A stretch of 64,000 nt of DNA. Origin: Phytohabitans maris. Its GTDB lineage: Bacteria > Actinomycetota > Actinomycetes > Mycobacteriales > Micromonosporaceae. A program made the translations under genes and the position numbers. Location of the stretch: the NCBI RefSeq assembly GCF_031085175.1, contig NZ_JAVHUY010000021.1, positions 94,685 to 158,684 on the forward strand, given 5' to 3'. Below are positions 36,972 through 46,186 of this stretch, piece by piece (position 1 is the first letter of the stretch; the number at the start of each line of letters is the position of its first letter). Below the pieces are notes generated by a model, which saw only the letters and a program-made list of their open reading frames with translations, was not told the DNA's origin and ran no database searches.

Positions 36972-38402
36972 GTGGTGTCTCCCTCCTCCGCCGAAACCCG
37001 TCGCGTAGCCCTGCTGACGTTGGGCTGCGCCCGTAACGAGGTCGACTCGGAGGAGCTGGCGGGCCGCCTGCACGCCGAGGGGTGGGAGGTCACCACCGAC
37101 GGCGAGCGGGCCGACGTGGTGCTGGTCAACACCTGCGGCTTCGTCGACAAGGCCAAGCAGGACTCGATCCAGACGCTGATGGCCGCCGCCGACACCGGGG
37201 CCAAGGTGGTCGCCGCCGGGTGCATGGCCGAGCGGTACGGGCGGGAGCTCGCCCAGAGCCTCCCCGAGGCGCACGCGGTGCTCGGCTTCGACGACTACCC
37301 GCAGATCGCCGCCCGCCTCGACGCGGTGCTGTCCGGCGAGCGGCTCGACGCGCACACCCCGCGCGACCGCCGCGAGCTGCTGCCGCTCACCCCGGTCGCC
37401 CGCCGGGACAGCACGGTCGTGGTCCCCGGCCACCTGCCGAAACACCTGCGCCGGCGCCGCCTCCAGGACGGGCCGGTCGCCTCGCTCAAGCTGGCCAGCG
37501 GATGCGACCGCAGGTGCGCGTTCTGCGCGATCCCGGCATTCCGCGGCGCCTTCGTCTCGCGTACGCCCGACGAGCTGCTCGCCGAGGCCGAGTGGCTGGC
37601 CAAGACCGGGGTGCGCGAGCTGGTGCTGGTGAGCGAAAACTCCACGTCGTACGGCAAGGATCTCGGCGACCCCCGCCTGCTGGAGAGGCTCCTGCCCCAG
37701 CTCGCCGCGATCGACGGGATCGTGCGGGTGCGGGCCAGCTACCTGCAGCCCGCGGAGACCCGCCCCGGCCTGGTCGAGGTGCTCGCCACCACGCCCGGCG
37801 TCGCGCCGTACTTCGACCTGTCCTTCCAGCACTCCAGCGAGCCGGTGCTGCGGCGGATGCGGCGGTTCGGCTCGACCGGGCGCTTCCTCGAGCTGCTGGA
37901 GTCGGTGCGGGCGCTGGAGCCGGAGGCGGGCGCGCGGAGCAACTTCATCGTGGGCTTCCCGGGCGAGACCCGGTCCGATGTGGACGAGCTGGTGCGCTTC
38001 CTCGCCGACGCGCGGCTCGACGCCATCGGCGTCTTCGACTACAGCGACGAAGACGGCACCGAGGCCGCCGCGATGACCGGCAAGGTCGGTCGGGCGACCA
38101 TCAAGCGGCGGTACGACAAGCTGCTCTCCCTCGCCGAGGAGCTGTGCGCCCAGCGTGCCGCCGAGCGGCTCGGCTCGGTCGTCGAGGTGCTGGTCGACAC
38201 CGTCGACGACGGCACCGTCGAGGGGCGCGCCGCCCACCAGGCGCCCGAGGTCGACGGTTCGGTGACGCTGGTCGCCGGCGACGCCGGGGTCGACCTGGCC
38301 GCGCTGCTCCCGGGCGACCTGGTCCGGGCGACGGTCACCGCGACCGAGGGCGTCGACCTGGTGGCGGTGCCCAGCGAGATGCTCTCCGCGGCGGCGCGAT
38401 GA
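36972..38402 (+). CDS. rimO: Ribosomal protein S12 methylthiotransferase
   Basis: RimO methylthiolates an aspartate of ribosomal protein S12 using SAM and two 4Fe-4S clusters. About 476 residues. N-terminal cluster cysteines lie in [18 protein letters not shown] and [10 protein letters not shown]; the radical-SAM motif is CDRRCAFC; a TRAM-like domain ends the protein. GTG at 36972 (or the next GTG) is chosen to begin just before the first beta strand. TACCCT three bases upstream resembles a -10, so the message may be leaderless. The stop overlaps the pgsA ATG (ATGA). Confidence 0.95.
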   Translation: MVSPSSAETRRVALLTLGCARNEVDSEELAGRLHAEGWEVTTDGERADVVLVNTCGFVDKAKQDSIQTLMAAADTGAKVVAAGCMAERYGRELAQSLPEAHAVLGFDDYPQIAARLDAVLSGERLDAHTPRDRRELLPLTPVARRDSTVVVPGHLPKHLRRRRLQDGPVASLKLASGCDRRCAFCAIPAFRGAFVSRTPDELLAEAEWLAKTGVRELVLVSENSTSYGKDLGDPRLLERLLPQLAAIDGIVRVRASYLQPAETRPGLVEVLATTPGVAPYFDLSFQHSSEPVLRRMRRFGSTGRFLELLESVRALEPEAGARSNFIVGFPGETRSDVDELVRFLADARLDAIGVFDYSDEDGTEAAAMTGKVGRATIKRRYDKLLSLAEELCAQRAAERLGSVVEVLVDTVDDGTVEGRAAHQAPEVDGSVTLVAGDAGVDLAALLPGDLVRATVTATEGVDLVAVPSEMLSAAAR

Positions 38403-38992
38403 CCGACTCCGGTCTGCGCGCGGCACCGTTGCCTCCACCGGTGCCGCTGGTCAACGCGGCGAACGCGATCACCGCGCTGCGGCTGGTCATGGTGCCGGCG
38501 TTCGTGGCGATGGTCATCGCCTCCGACATGACCGGGCGCGACTGGCGGATCGCGGCCTGCCTCACGTTCGGGGTGGCCTCGCTCACCGACTTCGTCGACG
38601 GCTGGATCGCCCGGCGGTACGGGCTGGTCACCGCGTTCGGCAAGGTCGCCGATCCGATCGCCGACAAGGCGCTCACCGGCGCGGCGCTGGTGCTGCTGTC
38701 CTGGTACGACCGGCTGCCGTGGTGGGTGACGGTGGTGATCCTGGTGCGCGAGGTGGGCGTGACGCTGCTGCGCTTCTGGGTGATCCGGTACGGCGTGATC
38801 GCGGCCAGCCGCGGCGGCAAGATCAAGACGACGCTGCAGATCCTGGCGATCGGCTGGTACCTGTGGCCGTTCCCCGAGCCGCTCTCCGACGTCGGCCCGT
38901 GGATCATGGCGGCCGCGGTAGTGACCACCGCCGCCACCGGCATCGACTACACGTTCCGGGCCCTGCGCATGCGGGCGGCGGCGCGTGCCTGA
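38399..38992 (+). CDS. pgsA: CDP-diacylglycerol-glycerol-3-phosphate 3-phosphatidyltransferase
   Basis: Membrane enzyme that makes phosphatidylglycerol phosphate. 197 residues with several membrane helices. The CDP-alcohol phosphotransferase motif is complete: [12 protein letters not shown] then [14 protein letters not shown] overlap with rimO and an 8-base overlap with the next gene show tight coupling. Confidence 0.95.
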   Translation: MTDSGLRAAPLPPPVPLVNAANAITALRLVMVPAFVAMVIASDMTGRDWRIAACLTFGVASLTDFVDGWIARRYGLVTAFGKVADPIADKALTGAALVLLSWYDRLPWWVTVVILVREVGVTLLRFWVIRYGVIAASRGGKIKTTLQILAIGWYLWPFPEPLSDVGPWIMAAAVVTTAATGIDYTFRALRMRAAARA

Positions 38993-39476
38993 TCCGGTAA
39001 ACCCCGCCGCGATCCCGTCGGTGGCCGCCGGAGTGGTGCACGCCCTCGTGGAGCGGAAGGAGACGCTCGCCACCGTCGAGTCGCTCACCGGCGGGCTGAT
39101 CGCGGCCACCATCGTCGAGGTGGCCGGGGCGAGCGCGGTCTTCCGGGGCGGCCTGGTGGTGTACGCGACCGAGCTCAAGGCGACCCTGGCCGGGGTGCCG
39201 CGGGACCTGCTCGACGCGCGCGGCGCGGTCGACCCCGAGGTGGCGGTCGCGCTGGCCGAGGGGGGCCGTGCCCGGTGCGGAGCCGACTGGGGGCTCTCCA
39301 CTACGGGTGTGGCCGGTCCCGAGCCGCAGGATGGCCAGCCGGTCGGCCTCGTCTACGTGGCGGTGGCCGGGCCAAACGGTTCAGCCGTGCGCGAACTCTC
39401 CCTGGGCGGCGGCCGCCAGGCGATCCGCTCGGCGAGCGTCACCGAGGCGCTCCGCCTGCTCACGGAGTACCTCTGA
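38985..39476 (+). CDS. cinA: CinA family nicotinamide-nucleotide amidohydrolase
   Basis: 163 residues corresponding to the C-terminal PncC domain of CinA alone, the normal form in actinomycetes. Motifs [22 protein letters not shown] and [13 protein letters not shown] are present. The enzyme converts NMN back to nicotinate mononucleotide. GTG start overlaps pgsA. Confidence 0.93.
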   Translation: MPDPVNPAAIPSVAAGVVHALVERKETLATVESLTGGLIAATIVEVAGASAVFRGGLVVYATELKATLAGVPRDLLDARGAVDPEVAVALAEGGRARCGADWGLSTTGVAGPEPQDGQPVGLVYVAVAGPNGSAVRELSLGGGRQAIRSASVTEALRLLTEYL

Positions 39477-39570
39477 GGAATCTTTTGTCGGCTTCTCCGG
39501 TTGGTGCGGGGACAGGCGCGGCCGGCGGCCCGCCGCAAGTGGGAAGCTGTCGCCGGGCCTGGAAGCGGGT

Positions 39571-39588
39571 AACGTTGCGGGCAGCGTT
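39571..39588. promoter_or_regulatory. Candidate ClgR operator upstream of clgR
   Basis: AACGTTGCGGGCAGCGTT is an interrupted palindrome (AACGnTGC / GCAnCGTT) 15 bases before the clgR ATG. ClgR is known in other actinomycetes to bind palindromes of this kind and to control its own gene. Confidence 0.5.
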
Positions 39589-39603
39589 TCCAGGGGAGGT
39601 GCG

Positions 39604-40158
39604 ATGATCCTGCTACGCCGTGTGATCGGCGACGCACTACGCGCGCGCCGGCAGGGGCAGCACCGCACCCTGCGCGAGGTCTCCACCGCCGCCAACGTGA
39701 GCCTCGGTTACCTGTCCGAGATCGAGCGCGGGCAAAAGGAGGCGTCCAGCGAGCTGCTGGCCTCGATCTGCGAGGCGCTCGGCGCCCAGCTCAGCGAGCT
39801 GTTGCGCGAGGTCAGCGACGAGATGGCGCTGGCCGAGCAGATGGAGCACGTGCTCGTTCCGGCGCAGGGTGGCGACCGCGACGGCCGCGACACGCCGCCG
39901 GCCGCGGCACCGGCGACCAGGCCCGCGCCCACCCCGGCCCCGGTGCCGGCCACGGCGGGTGCCGGCGACGAGACCCCGAGCCAGCCCGAGGCGGCCGTGC
40001 ACCACGTGGCCCGGCCCAGCAAGGTCGCCGGTGGCAAGATCACCGACGGGGCGGTCTCGGTCTCCATCCGCCAGGACACGCCGCTCAGCGCGGTCCTGCG
40101 CACCACGCGCACCGTGCGTCCCACCCCGCGCGACCGGGATGTAGTCTGCGTCGCTTGA
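39604..40158 (+). CDS. clgR: XRE family stress regulator ClgR
   Basis: 184 residues. Helix-turn-helix about 8-65 ([30 protein letters not shown], typical of ClgR). The middle is a Pro/Ala-rich linker and the C-terminus ([17 protein letters not shown] region) is conserved. ClgR activates Clp protease and psp genes under envelope or protein stress. It is followed by pspA and pspM as in Mycobacterium. A palindromic operator candidate lies upstream. The C-terminal VVCVA may be a degradation signal, as known for ClgR. Confidence 0.9.
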   Translation: MILLRRVIGDALRARRQGQHRTLREVSTAANVSLGYLSEIERGQKEASSELLASICEALGAQLSELLREVSDEMALAEQMEHVLVPAQGGDRDGRDTPPAAAPATRPAPTPAPVPATAGAGDETPSQPEAAVHHVARPSKVAGGKITDGAVSVSIRQDTPLSAVLRTTRTVRPTPRDRDVVCVA

Positions 40159-40347
40159 CGCGCGTAGGGTTGACGCGCGGACCCGGCATCCACCCAGTCG
40201 CGTCGGCACATACCCGGATATCCCCCTGAGGTCGCATGACGGGTTGGCGCCGGGCTGGGAGTATGGAACTCTGCCGGACCGCGGGGGCCTGCCGCCCGTG
40301 CGGTGGCGGCCCGACCGGAGTGCTGACACTGAGGGGATACCGCGGAG

Positions 40348-41211
40348 ATGGCGAACCCGTTCGTCAAGGGCTGGCGCTACTTTATGGCGTTGTTCGGCGC
40401 CAAGATCGACGAGTACGCCGATCCCAAGGTGCAGATCCAGCAGGCGATCGAAGACGCGCAGCGACAGCACCAGGCGCTCGTCCAGCAGGCCGCCGCCGTG
40501 ATCGGCAACCAGCGGCAGCTGGAGATGAAGCTCTCCCGCCAGATGGCCGAGGTGGAAAAGCTGCAGTCGATGGCCCGCCAGGCGCTGGTGCTCGGCGACA
40601 AGGCGCGGGCGGGCGGTGACGAGGCCGAGGCGGGTCGATACGAGCAGACCGCGCAGACGCTCGCCACCCAGCTGGTCGCCGCCGAGCAGTCGATGGAAGA
40701 CCTCAAGACGCTGCACGACCAGGCGCTCGGCGCCGCCGGCCAGGCCCGCCAGGCGGTGGAAAACAACCAGATGATCCTCCAGCAAAAGCTCGCCGAGCGC
40801 ACCAAGCTGCTCAGCCAGCTGGAGCAGGCCAAGATGCAGGAGACCGTGGCCCGCTCGCTGGAGTCGATGTCCGCGCTCGCCGCGCCGGGCAACACGCCCT
40901 CGCTCGACGAGGTGCGGGAAAAGATCGAGCGGCGGTATGCGAACGCGATGGGGCGCGCCGAGCTCGCCGGCAACTCGGTCGAGGGGCGCATGCTCGAGAT
41001 CCAGAAGTCCACGTTGGACCTCGCCGGCTCGTCACGGCTGGAGCAGATCCGGGCCAGCATGGCCGGTGATCAGCTGGCGTCCAAGCCGGCCACACCCGCC
41101 GTCGAGCCGGCCAGCGCCGCCGACTCGGCCGGGGTCGCCCGCCTCGACCAGATCCGGGCCAGCCTCGCCAACAAGGAAAAGAGCACCGGCGACGCCAGCG
41201 CGGCCGGCTAG
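40348..41211 (+). CDS. pspA: Phage shock protein A (PspA/IM30 family)
   Basis: 287 residues, mainly long coiled coil (about 25-200) with the usual start [17 protein letters not shown]. Peripheral membrane protein that maintains membrane integrity. The C-terminus carries two similar segments, [11 protein letters not shown] and [11 protein letters not shown], joined by an Ala/Pro linker. The 189-base gap after clgR allows an extra promoter. ATG at 40348 has a GGAG near position 40342. Confidence 0.95.
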   Translation: MANPFVKGWRYFMALFGAKIDEYADPKVQIQQAIEDAQRQHQALVQQAAAVIGNQRQLEMKLSRQMAEVEKLQSMARQALVLGDKARAGGDEAEAGRYEQTAQTLATQLVAAEQSMEDLKTLHDQALGAAGQARQAVENNQMILQQKLAERTKLLSQLEQAKMQETVARSLESMSALAAPGNTPSLDEVREKIERRYANAMGRAELAGNSVEGRMLEIQKSTLDLAGSSRLEQIRASMAGDQLASKPATPAVEPASAADSAGVARLDQIRASLANKEKSTGDASAAG

Positions 41212-41223
41212 CGGGAGCCTCTG

Positions 41224-42033
41224 GTGAAAGATCCCCGGGCCCGCCACTTCCGGCGGCTGCGCAGGCTGCGCCGTTCCGCGCGGCGGTGGAGCGTCCTGGC
41301 CGCGGGCCTGGGCGGCGCCGCGGCGGTGCTCACCCCCTACGCCGGCCTGGGCCTGCCCGACGCGGCCTGGGCCGCCGCGGCGGGCGGCTCGATCGCGCTG
41401 GCTGCGTGGCGCTGGGTCGACTTCCGCGGGCTGGCCGCGCAGCCCGCACCGCCACCGCTCGACCCCGCCACGGCCGGCGAGCAGGCCCGCGCCAAGCTGG
41501 TCGCCGCCGTCCAGCGGCTGCCCGTGGGCCGGACCGCCCTCGACGAGGTTCGCCGCCAGCAGGCCCGCTTCGCCCTCCGCGGCTCGGCGGCGGCCGGCCC
41601 CTGGATCCGGCTCGACCGCGCGTCGCTGACCCTCTCCGGCCTGGCCGGCCGCCTGACCGGCCCCGGCGAGCCGGCGGTGCTGGAGGCCGCGGTGGCCGAG
41701 CAGTCGCTGCGCGACCTTGCCCAGCGGGTGGCGAGCGTCGAAAAGGCGCTGCGCTTCGCGCCCGACGACTCCCGGCCCGCGCTGGAGGAGGCCCGGCGGA
41801 CGCTGCTCCAGCAGCTGGAGGGCGGCGTCGTGGCCTACGAACGCCTGGTCGCGGCCGCAGCCAGCTACGTCGCCGAAGACGGCCGCGCGGCGACCGAGCA
41901 CCCGGCCGTGTCCCGCCTGACCGACGCGAGCGACATGCTGCGCGGCGTCGCCGCCGGCCTGGCCGAGCTACGCGACCTGACCGAGCCGATGCGCATCCCC
42001 GACCAGCTCCGCACGCCGCCACAGACCGCATAG
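41224..42033 (+). CDS. pspM: Phage shock envelope stress protein PspM
   Basis: 269 residues. Basic N-terminus (RARHFRRLRRLRRSARRW), two membrane helices (about 22-40 and 44-62), then a helical cytoplasmic domain. It resembles mycobacterial PspM, encoded after clgR and pspA. It is thought to link PspA to the membrane. GTG start 12 bases after pspA. A family A repeat begins three bases after its stop. Confidence 0.82.
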   Translation: MKDPRARHFRRLRRLRRSARRWSVLAAGLGGAAAVLTPYAGLGLPDAAWAAAAGGSIALAAWRWVDFRGLAAQPAPPPLDPATAGEQARAKLVAAVQRLPVGRTALDEVRRQQARFALRGSAAAGPWIRLDRASLTLSGLAGRLTGPGEPAVLEAAVAEQSLRDLAQRVASVEKALRFAPDDSRPALEEARRTLLQQLEGGVVAYERLVAAAASYVAEDGRAATEHPAVSRLTDASDMLRGVAAGLAELRDLTEPMRIPDQLRTPPQTA

Positions 42034-42036
42034 AGC

Positions 42037-42256
42037 ATTGAGCTACCGCGATGCCGGCGATAGTCCAGACCGTTGCGCGGGGCCCCTGGGGAAACGTGGA
42101 GCGTCTTCTTGGGCTGCGTTCCCGCGGCCTCACCCACCGCGGTTCCCATCATTTCCGCTCCGGCCCGCGGTCCGCGCGGACGATGACCGGATCCAGGCCA
42201 TTCGTCGAGATCGTGGTACTTAGGTGCCCCGCAGGGGGCACTGGAATACCACGATC
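42037..42256 (+). repeat. Composite intergenic repeat (family A), copy 2
   Basis: Left module from ATTGAGCTACCGCGATG to GTTGCGCGGGGCCC (42037-42085) and the 48-base hairpin at 42209-42256. The hairpin has the same orientation as in copy 3 and the opposite of copy 1. It starts three bases after the pspM stop, between convergent genes. Confidence 0.85.
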
Positions 42257-42552
42257 ACCGCATGAGCCCGCTGATCGAGCGCTGGGCTTCATCGCGGGGC
42301 CCGAGGCGTGCGTGGAGCTCTTGAGCCGCACGCGCAAACGGGGCAGCTTGAGAGCGCCCCCACACGCGGTACCCGTTCCGTCCTCGTGTCCGGAGCGCTC
42401 CTGCCGGAGGCGGGAGGGTTACCCGTGACCAGGCGCGGAGGGTGAGGCCGCGGGAGCAACGGCCTGGACCGGGACGGGCGTCGCGGTAGCCCAAAGTCTC
42501 TTGAATCGGGCCCTGGCAGAGCCGGGCCGCGAGCCGGGGGATCGTGGGTCTT
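42257..42552. other. Rest of the convergent gap between pspM and the MarR gene
   Basis: About 300 bases. Contains the variant 20-base motif at 42328-42347 also found twice near 5.1 kb. No protein-like frame or clear terminator was seen. Confidence 0.4.
42328..42347 (+). repeat. Dispersed 20-bp motif, copy 3 (two changes)
   Basis: GCACGCGCAAACGGGGCAGC, 18/20 identical to 5055-5074 and 5221-5240. Confidence 0.55.
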
Positions 42553-43038
42553 TCAACGGGTGGGGCAGGTGCCGCCGGGGTCGACGGCTGCCATGATGCG
42601 CCGGCCGATGGTGCCGAGCTGCCGCTGCTGGGCCTTGGTCATCGGGTCGAAGACGAGGCGGCGGACCTCCTCGACGTGTCCGGGCGCGGTCGCCACCACC
42701 TTGGCCCAGCCCTCCTCGGTGAGGATCGCGAGCGTGTAGCGGCCGTCGTCGGGGTCGGGGGTGCGCCGGATCCAGCCGCGCCGTTCGAGGCGGGCGACCA
42801 CCTGGGAGAGGCGGGGGAGCGAGGCGTCGGCGAACGCGGCCAGGTCGCTCATCCGCAGCGTCCGCTCCGGCGACATGGAGAGGCCGGCGAGCACCTGGTA
42901 CTCGAAGTGGCTGATCGCGGCGTCCCGCTGGAGCTGCCGGTCGAGCGCGGCGGGCAGCCGGATGAGCAGGCTCAGCAAGGCTAGCCAGGTCTCCCGCTCG
43001 TCGGCGTCCAGCCACCGCGGCTCCGCCTCGGTCCCCAT
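42553..43038 (-). CDS. MarR family regulator
   Basis: 161 residues with the winged-helix MarR fold: FEYQVLAGLSMSPERTLRMSDLA, the recognition helix around SLPRLSQVVARLERRG, and the wing RRTPDPDDGRYTLAILT. Usually represses a divergent gene and responds to small molecules. It is divergent from a DoxX gene; the 84-base gap holds repeats that could be its operator. Three tryptophans near the N-terminus. Confidence 0.92.
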   Translation of the reverse strand: MGTEAEPRWLDADERETWLALLSLLIRLPAALDRQLQRDAAISHFEYQVLAGLSMSPERTLRMSDLAAFADASLPRLSQVVARLERRGWIRRTPDPDDGRYTLAILTEEGWAKVVATAPGHVEEVRRLVFDPMTKAQQRQLGTIGRRIMAAVDPGGTCPTR

Positions 43039-43054
43039 GCCGGGATCATATCTT

Positions 43055-43108
43055 CACTTGCGCCGTTAAGTGATCAACGCTAGCTTTTGGTTAAAGCTTG
43101 AAGTGATC
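43055..43108. promoter_or_regulatory. Candidate MarR operator region
   Basis: CACTT (43055-43059) and AAGTG (43068-43072) form an inverted repeat; AAGTGATC occurs at 43068 and again at 43101. It lies between the divergent marR-type and doxX genes. Confidence 0.45.
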
Positions 43109-43122
43109 GGCAGGAGGACTCC

Positions 43123-43500
43123 GTGAACGTCGTGTTGTGGATCATCGCCGGCCTGCTCGCCGCGCTCTTTCTCGGAGCCGGCGTCCTCAAGTTGGCCCAG
43201 CCGAAGGAAAAGCTGGCCGCGTCCGGCATGGGGTGGACCGACGACTTCTCCGCCGGCACGATCAAGCTGGTCGCCGGGCTGGAGGTCCTGGCCGCGGTCG
43301 GGCTGATCCTGCCGGCCCTCCTCGACATCGCGCCGGTGCTCGTGCCGCTCGCCGCGCTCGGCCTGGTGATCGTCATGGTCGGCGCGGTGGTCGTGCACGC
43401 GCGGCGCAAAGAGGTCCCGCAGGTCGCCCTGAACCTGGTGCTGCTCGCGCTCGCCGCGGTGGTGGTGTGGGGCCGCTTCGGCCCGGAGTCCTTCAGCTAG
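43123..43500 (+). CDS. DoxX family membrane protein
   Basis: 125 residues with four membrane helices. Typical DoxX segments are FLGAGVLKLAQPKEKLAASGM and IKLVAGLEVLAAVGLILP. GTG start with a strong AGGAGG seven bases upstream. Probably repressed by the divergent MarR protein. DoxX proteins take part in redox or thiosulfate-linked processes, but the role here is not defined. Confidence 0.9.
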   Translation: MNVVLWIIAGLLAALFLGAGVLKLAQPKEKLAASGMGWTDDFSAGTIKLVAGLEVLAAVGLILPALLDIAPVLVPLAALGLVIVMVGAVVVHARRKEVPQVALNLVLLALAAVVVWGRFGPESFS

Positions 43501-43518
43501 CGCGCCCCACCGGTCCCG

Positions 43519-43576
43519 CCGTGATCGAAGCTCCCTTGACGTCGTTCTAGCGACTTCAAGGGAGCTTCGATCACGG
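43519..43576. terminator. Palindromic hairpin (family P), copy 3
   Basis: 26-base arms with one mismatch, loop ttctag. Between convergent DoxX and sigma-fusion genes. Confidence 0.78.
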
Positions 43577-43580
43577 GCCG

Positions 43581-45980
43581 TCAGCCGGAGACCACCGCCA
43601 CCGGGCCGAGAAGCCATGCGTCCGTGGTGGACGAGGCGGTGAGGGTGGCGGTGCGGGGTCGGGCCGGCAGTACGCGCGCGTCGGTGCCCAGCGTGTGCCA
43701 GCCCGTCGGCGTGCCGCCCGACCAGCCGCCCACCACGTTGCCCCCGCCGACCGCCGCGCCGCCGACCGTGAGGCGCTCGCCGGCGAGGGTACGGTCGCCC
43801 TCCCAGGCGACCAGCCCCACGCTCGCCGGGCCGGGCACTCCCCACAGTGGAGACGAGTACGACGCGCCGCGCGCCAGCGGCGTGAAGCCGTCGAAGACCG
43901 CCACCGTCCGCTGTGGACCGCCCGCGTCGACGACCACGAGCAGCGCCCAGCCGCCGTACGCGTTGAAGCCGCCCTTGAACGCGTCCCGGTCCACCGCCAC
44001 CCACCAGGTGCCGCCACGGCTGCCCCGCACCAGGGAGGTGACGTCGGCCGACGCCTGGTACACGGAGCCGAAGTCGGCGCCCGACGCGCTGTCGACGCGG
44101 CTGGCCGCCACGGTCACGTACCGGTCGGCGCCGGGCACCCGCAGCCGCGCGGCCGGCTCGTTCGGGCGGGGGCCGGTGCCGGACCAGTAGAGGCCGGCCC
44201 AGAGGACCTTGCCGCGTACCGGGATCGTGGCCCCGCTCACCGCCGAGCCGTACGGCAGCCCGGCCGGCGCTTGGGCCTCGGTGTACCGGGTCATGTAGTA
44301 GTCGCCGTTGTCCGCCTTCCGCTCGCCCGACCGCGCCTTCCCGCAGGTGAGCGAGATGCCGCCGCAGGAGAGCAGCGAGTTGCCGCCGACCGCGAGCGTG
44401 GCCGGCGCGGTGCCGGCGAAGACCGCGGGGAGGCCGCTGGGGCGTACCCCGACCGGGGCGGCGACCGCCAGCGTGCGGGCGCGGGGCGCGGTGAGCCGCA
44501 CCCGGGGCACCTCGGTGCCGGCCGAGTCGGAGACCGTCACCGGCAGGTACGCCCGCGTGGTGCCGCCCACCCCCAGCCCGCGCCGGGTGCAGCGGGCGGC
44601 GGTGCAGGTCCAGCCGTCACCGGCCGGACCGGCGCGCAGCGTCACTCCACGAGGGAGGGTCACCTGCGCGGCGAGCGGCCCGGTGTCCACAGTAGATGGC
44701 GCGGAGGCGGGGACCGGGCCGCCGCCGCCGGAGCCGCCTGGCTGTCCAGGGTGGACGACGGTGAGCGCGAGCACGCCCGGCCGTCCCCGCACCAGCGTGC
44801 CGACCGGCTCCAGCCGCGCCTCCATCGGCACCACGGCCGGCGCGGGCGAGGACGGCGGCGCGGACAGCGGCGAAGGCCCGCCCGGCGGCACCGCGGGCGA
44901 GGGCGTCGATCCCGGCGGCGGTACCACGGTGGACGGTGGCGCGGAGGGCGGCACCGCCGTGGAGGGTACGGGCGGCGGGGGTGCCCCGGGACCGGCCGGA
45001 GGAGGCTCGGCCACGGTCGTCGACTCTCCGGTCCGCACCATCGCGAACGCGGCCAGCCCGAGGGCGACCACCACCACGCCCGCGGCCGCGGCCTGCACCG
45101 AGCGCCGCCGGGCCAGCCGCGAGATGAGGCTCGAGCCGGCGCTGGCGCCGGAGCCGGCCACGTACGCGGCCGCCGAGCCGCCCAGCAGCGCGACCGCCAG
45201 CACGCCACGCATCCGCGCCGAGTCCTCGGCGAGCTCGACGAAGAGCAGGTGGCAGCGGCGGCACTCGTCCAGGTGGTCCTCCACCCGGCGACCGTCCCGC
45301 CGGGACAGTCCCTTGCGGACGTGCGCGCCGAGCCGTTCGATCGCCCACCGGCACTCCTCGCCCGGGTCGGCGGCGATGTGCTCCTGCAGGTAGTGCTGGC
45401 GCAGCCGTTCGCGTGCCCGGTACGCCATCGCGGCCACCCCGTTGGGCGTGAGCCCCATCCGTGGCGCGACGTCGGCCGGGTTCTCCCCTTCCACGACGGT
45501 GTGCCACAGCACGGCCTGCCAGTGCTCGGGCAGGCGGGCGAAGGCGCGCGCGACGAAGGCGTACTCCATCCCCTGGACCGCTGTGTCCACGAAGGGCACG
45601 CCGGGGTCGTGCGCCTCGGGGTCGTCGGTCACCGCCTCGCGACGGGCCTTGCGGATCCGGTCGTAGAAGAGCCGCCGGATGGTCGTGAGCAGGTAGGGCC
45701 GGAACGCGGAGTCCGGCCCGCCGCCCGACTCCAGCGTCGCGAGCAGCTTGGCGAACGCCTCGGCTACCAGATCCTCCACGTCCGCCGGATCGCGCGCCAG
45801 CGTGCGGGTCATCCGCCGGGCGGACTCGACGTGCCGGCGGTAGAGCAGCGCGAAGGGCTCCGGGTCACCGCCGCGGACGGCGGCGATCAGTTCCGCGTCG
45901 CTGGGTTCGGCGGAGCGATCGGCGGGGGCCGCGGAGCCGGCGGATGGCTCAGCGGGCGGAGGGGTGTATTCGTCTGTCAT
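43581..45980 (-). CDS. Membrane-tethered ECF sigma factor fused to anti-sigma zinc finger and large extracellular domain
   Basis: 799 residues. Sigma region 2 is about 40-110 (RRMTRTLARDPADVEDLVAEAF region), region 4 about 140-200 (LPEHWQAVLWHTVVEGENPADVA and the helix GLTPNGVAAMAYRARERLRQ cited in parts). A zinc-finger anti-sigma segment follows: C210 and H236-x3-C240-x2-C243. One clear membrane helix is at about 296-315 after RRR, then a Pro/Ser-rich stalk (324-386). Residues 390-799 form a beta-rich outer domain with LRVPGADRYVTVAA and VVFDGF-like motifs (AVFDGFTPL), similar to DUF3344/DUF11 surface proteins. So one chain spans transcription factor to cell surface. No frameshift is seen. 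Confidence 0.85.
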   Translation of the reverse strand: MTDEYTPPPAEPSAGSAAPADRSAEPSDAELIAAVRGGDPEPFALLYRRHVESARRMTRTLARDPADVEDLVAEAFAKLLATLESGGGPDSAFRPYLLTTIRRLFYDRIRKARREAVTDDPEAHDPGVPFVDTAVQGMEYAFVARAFARLPEHWQAVLWHTVVEGENPADVAPRMGLTPNGVAAMAYRARERLRQHYLQEHIAADPGEECRWAIERLGAHVRKGLSRRDGRRVEDHLDECRRCHLLFVELAEDSARMRGVLAVALLGGSAAAYVAGSGASAGSSLISRLARRRSVQAAAAGVVVVALGLAAFAMVRTGESTTVAEPPPAGPGAPPPPVPSTAVPPSAPPSTVVPPPGSTPSPAVPPGGPSPLSAPPSSPAPAVVPMEARLEPVGTLVRGRPGVLALTVVHPGQPGGSGGGGPVPASAPSTVDTGPLAAQVTLPRGVTLRAGPAGDGWTCTAARCTRRGLGVGGTTRAYLPVTVSDSAGTEVPRVRLTAPRARTLAVAAPVGVRPSGLPAVFAGTAPATLAVGGNSLLSCGGISLTCGKARSGERKADNGDYYMTRYTEAQAPAGLPYGSAVSGATIPVRGKVLWAGLYWSGTGPRPNEPAARLRVPGADRYVTVAASRVDSASGADFGSVYQASADVTSLVRGSRGGTWWVAVDRDAFKGGFNAYGGWALLVVVDAGGPQRTVAVFDGFTPLARGASYSSPLWGVPGPASVGLVAWEGDRTLAGERLTVGGAAVGGGNVVGGWSGGTPTGWHTLGTDARVLPARPRTATLTASSTTDAWLLGPVAVVSG

Positions 45981-46138
45981 CGGCCTGCCACGGGTCGGGG
46001 GAGGACCTCAACGGTCGGGGGACCAAAGGATCAAACGCCGGACTCGGAGCGTTGTCACGCCCGTGTCCAGGTTGTCCCGGTAAATCCTCTCGCGAAAACC
46101 AGAGTCATAACCTGTGGGTCGCTCTGTCGTGGTGGTGA

Positions 46139-46164
46139 CGAAGCCCGAACCGCCACGGGCTTCG
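46139..46164 (+). promoter_or_regulatory. Leader hairpin upstream of the 46187 gene
   Basis: CGAAGCCCG and CGGGCTTCG form a perfect nine-base stem with an eight-base loop, ending 22 bases before the ATG. It could be an attenuator or a terminator for upstream antisense transcription. Confidence 0.4.
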
Positions 46165-46186
46165 CACCGAAGGTGGGAGCGGGTGC

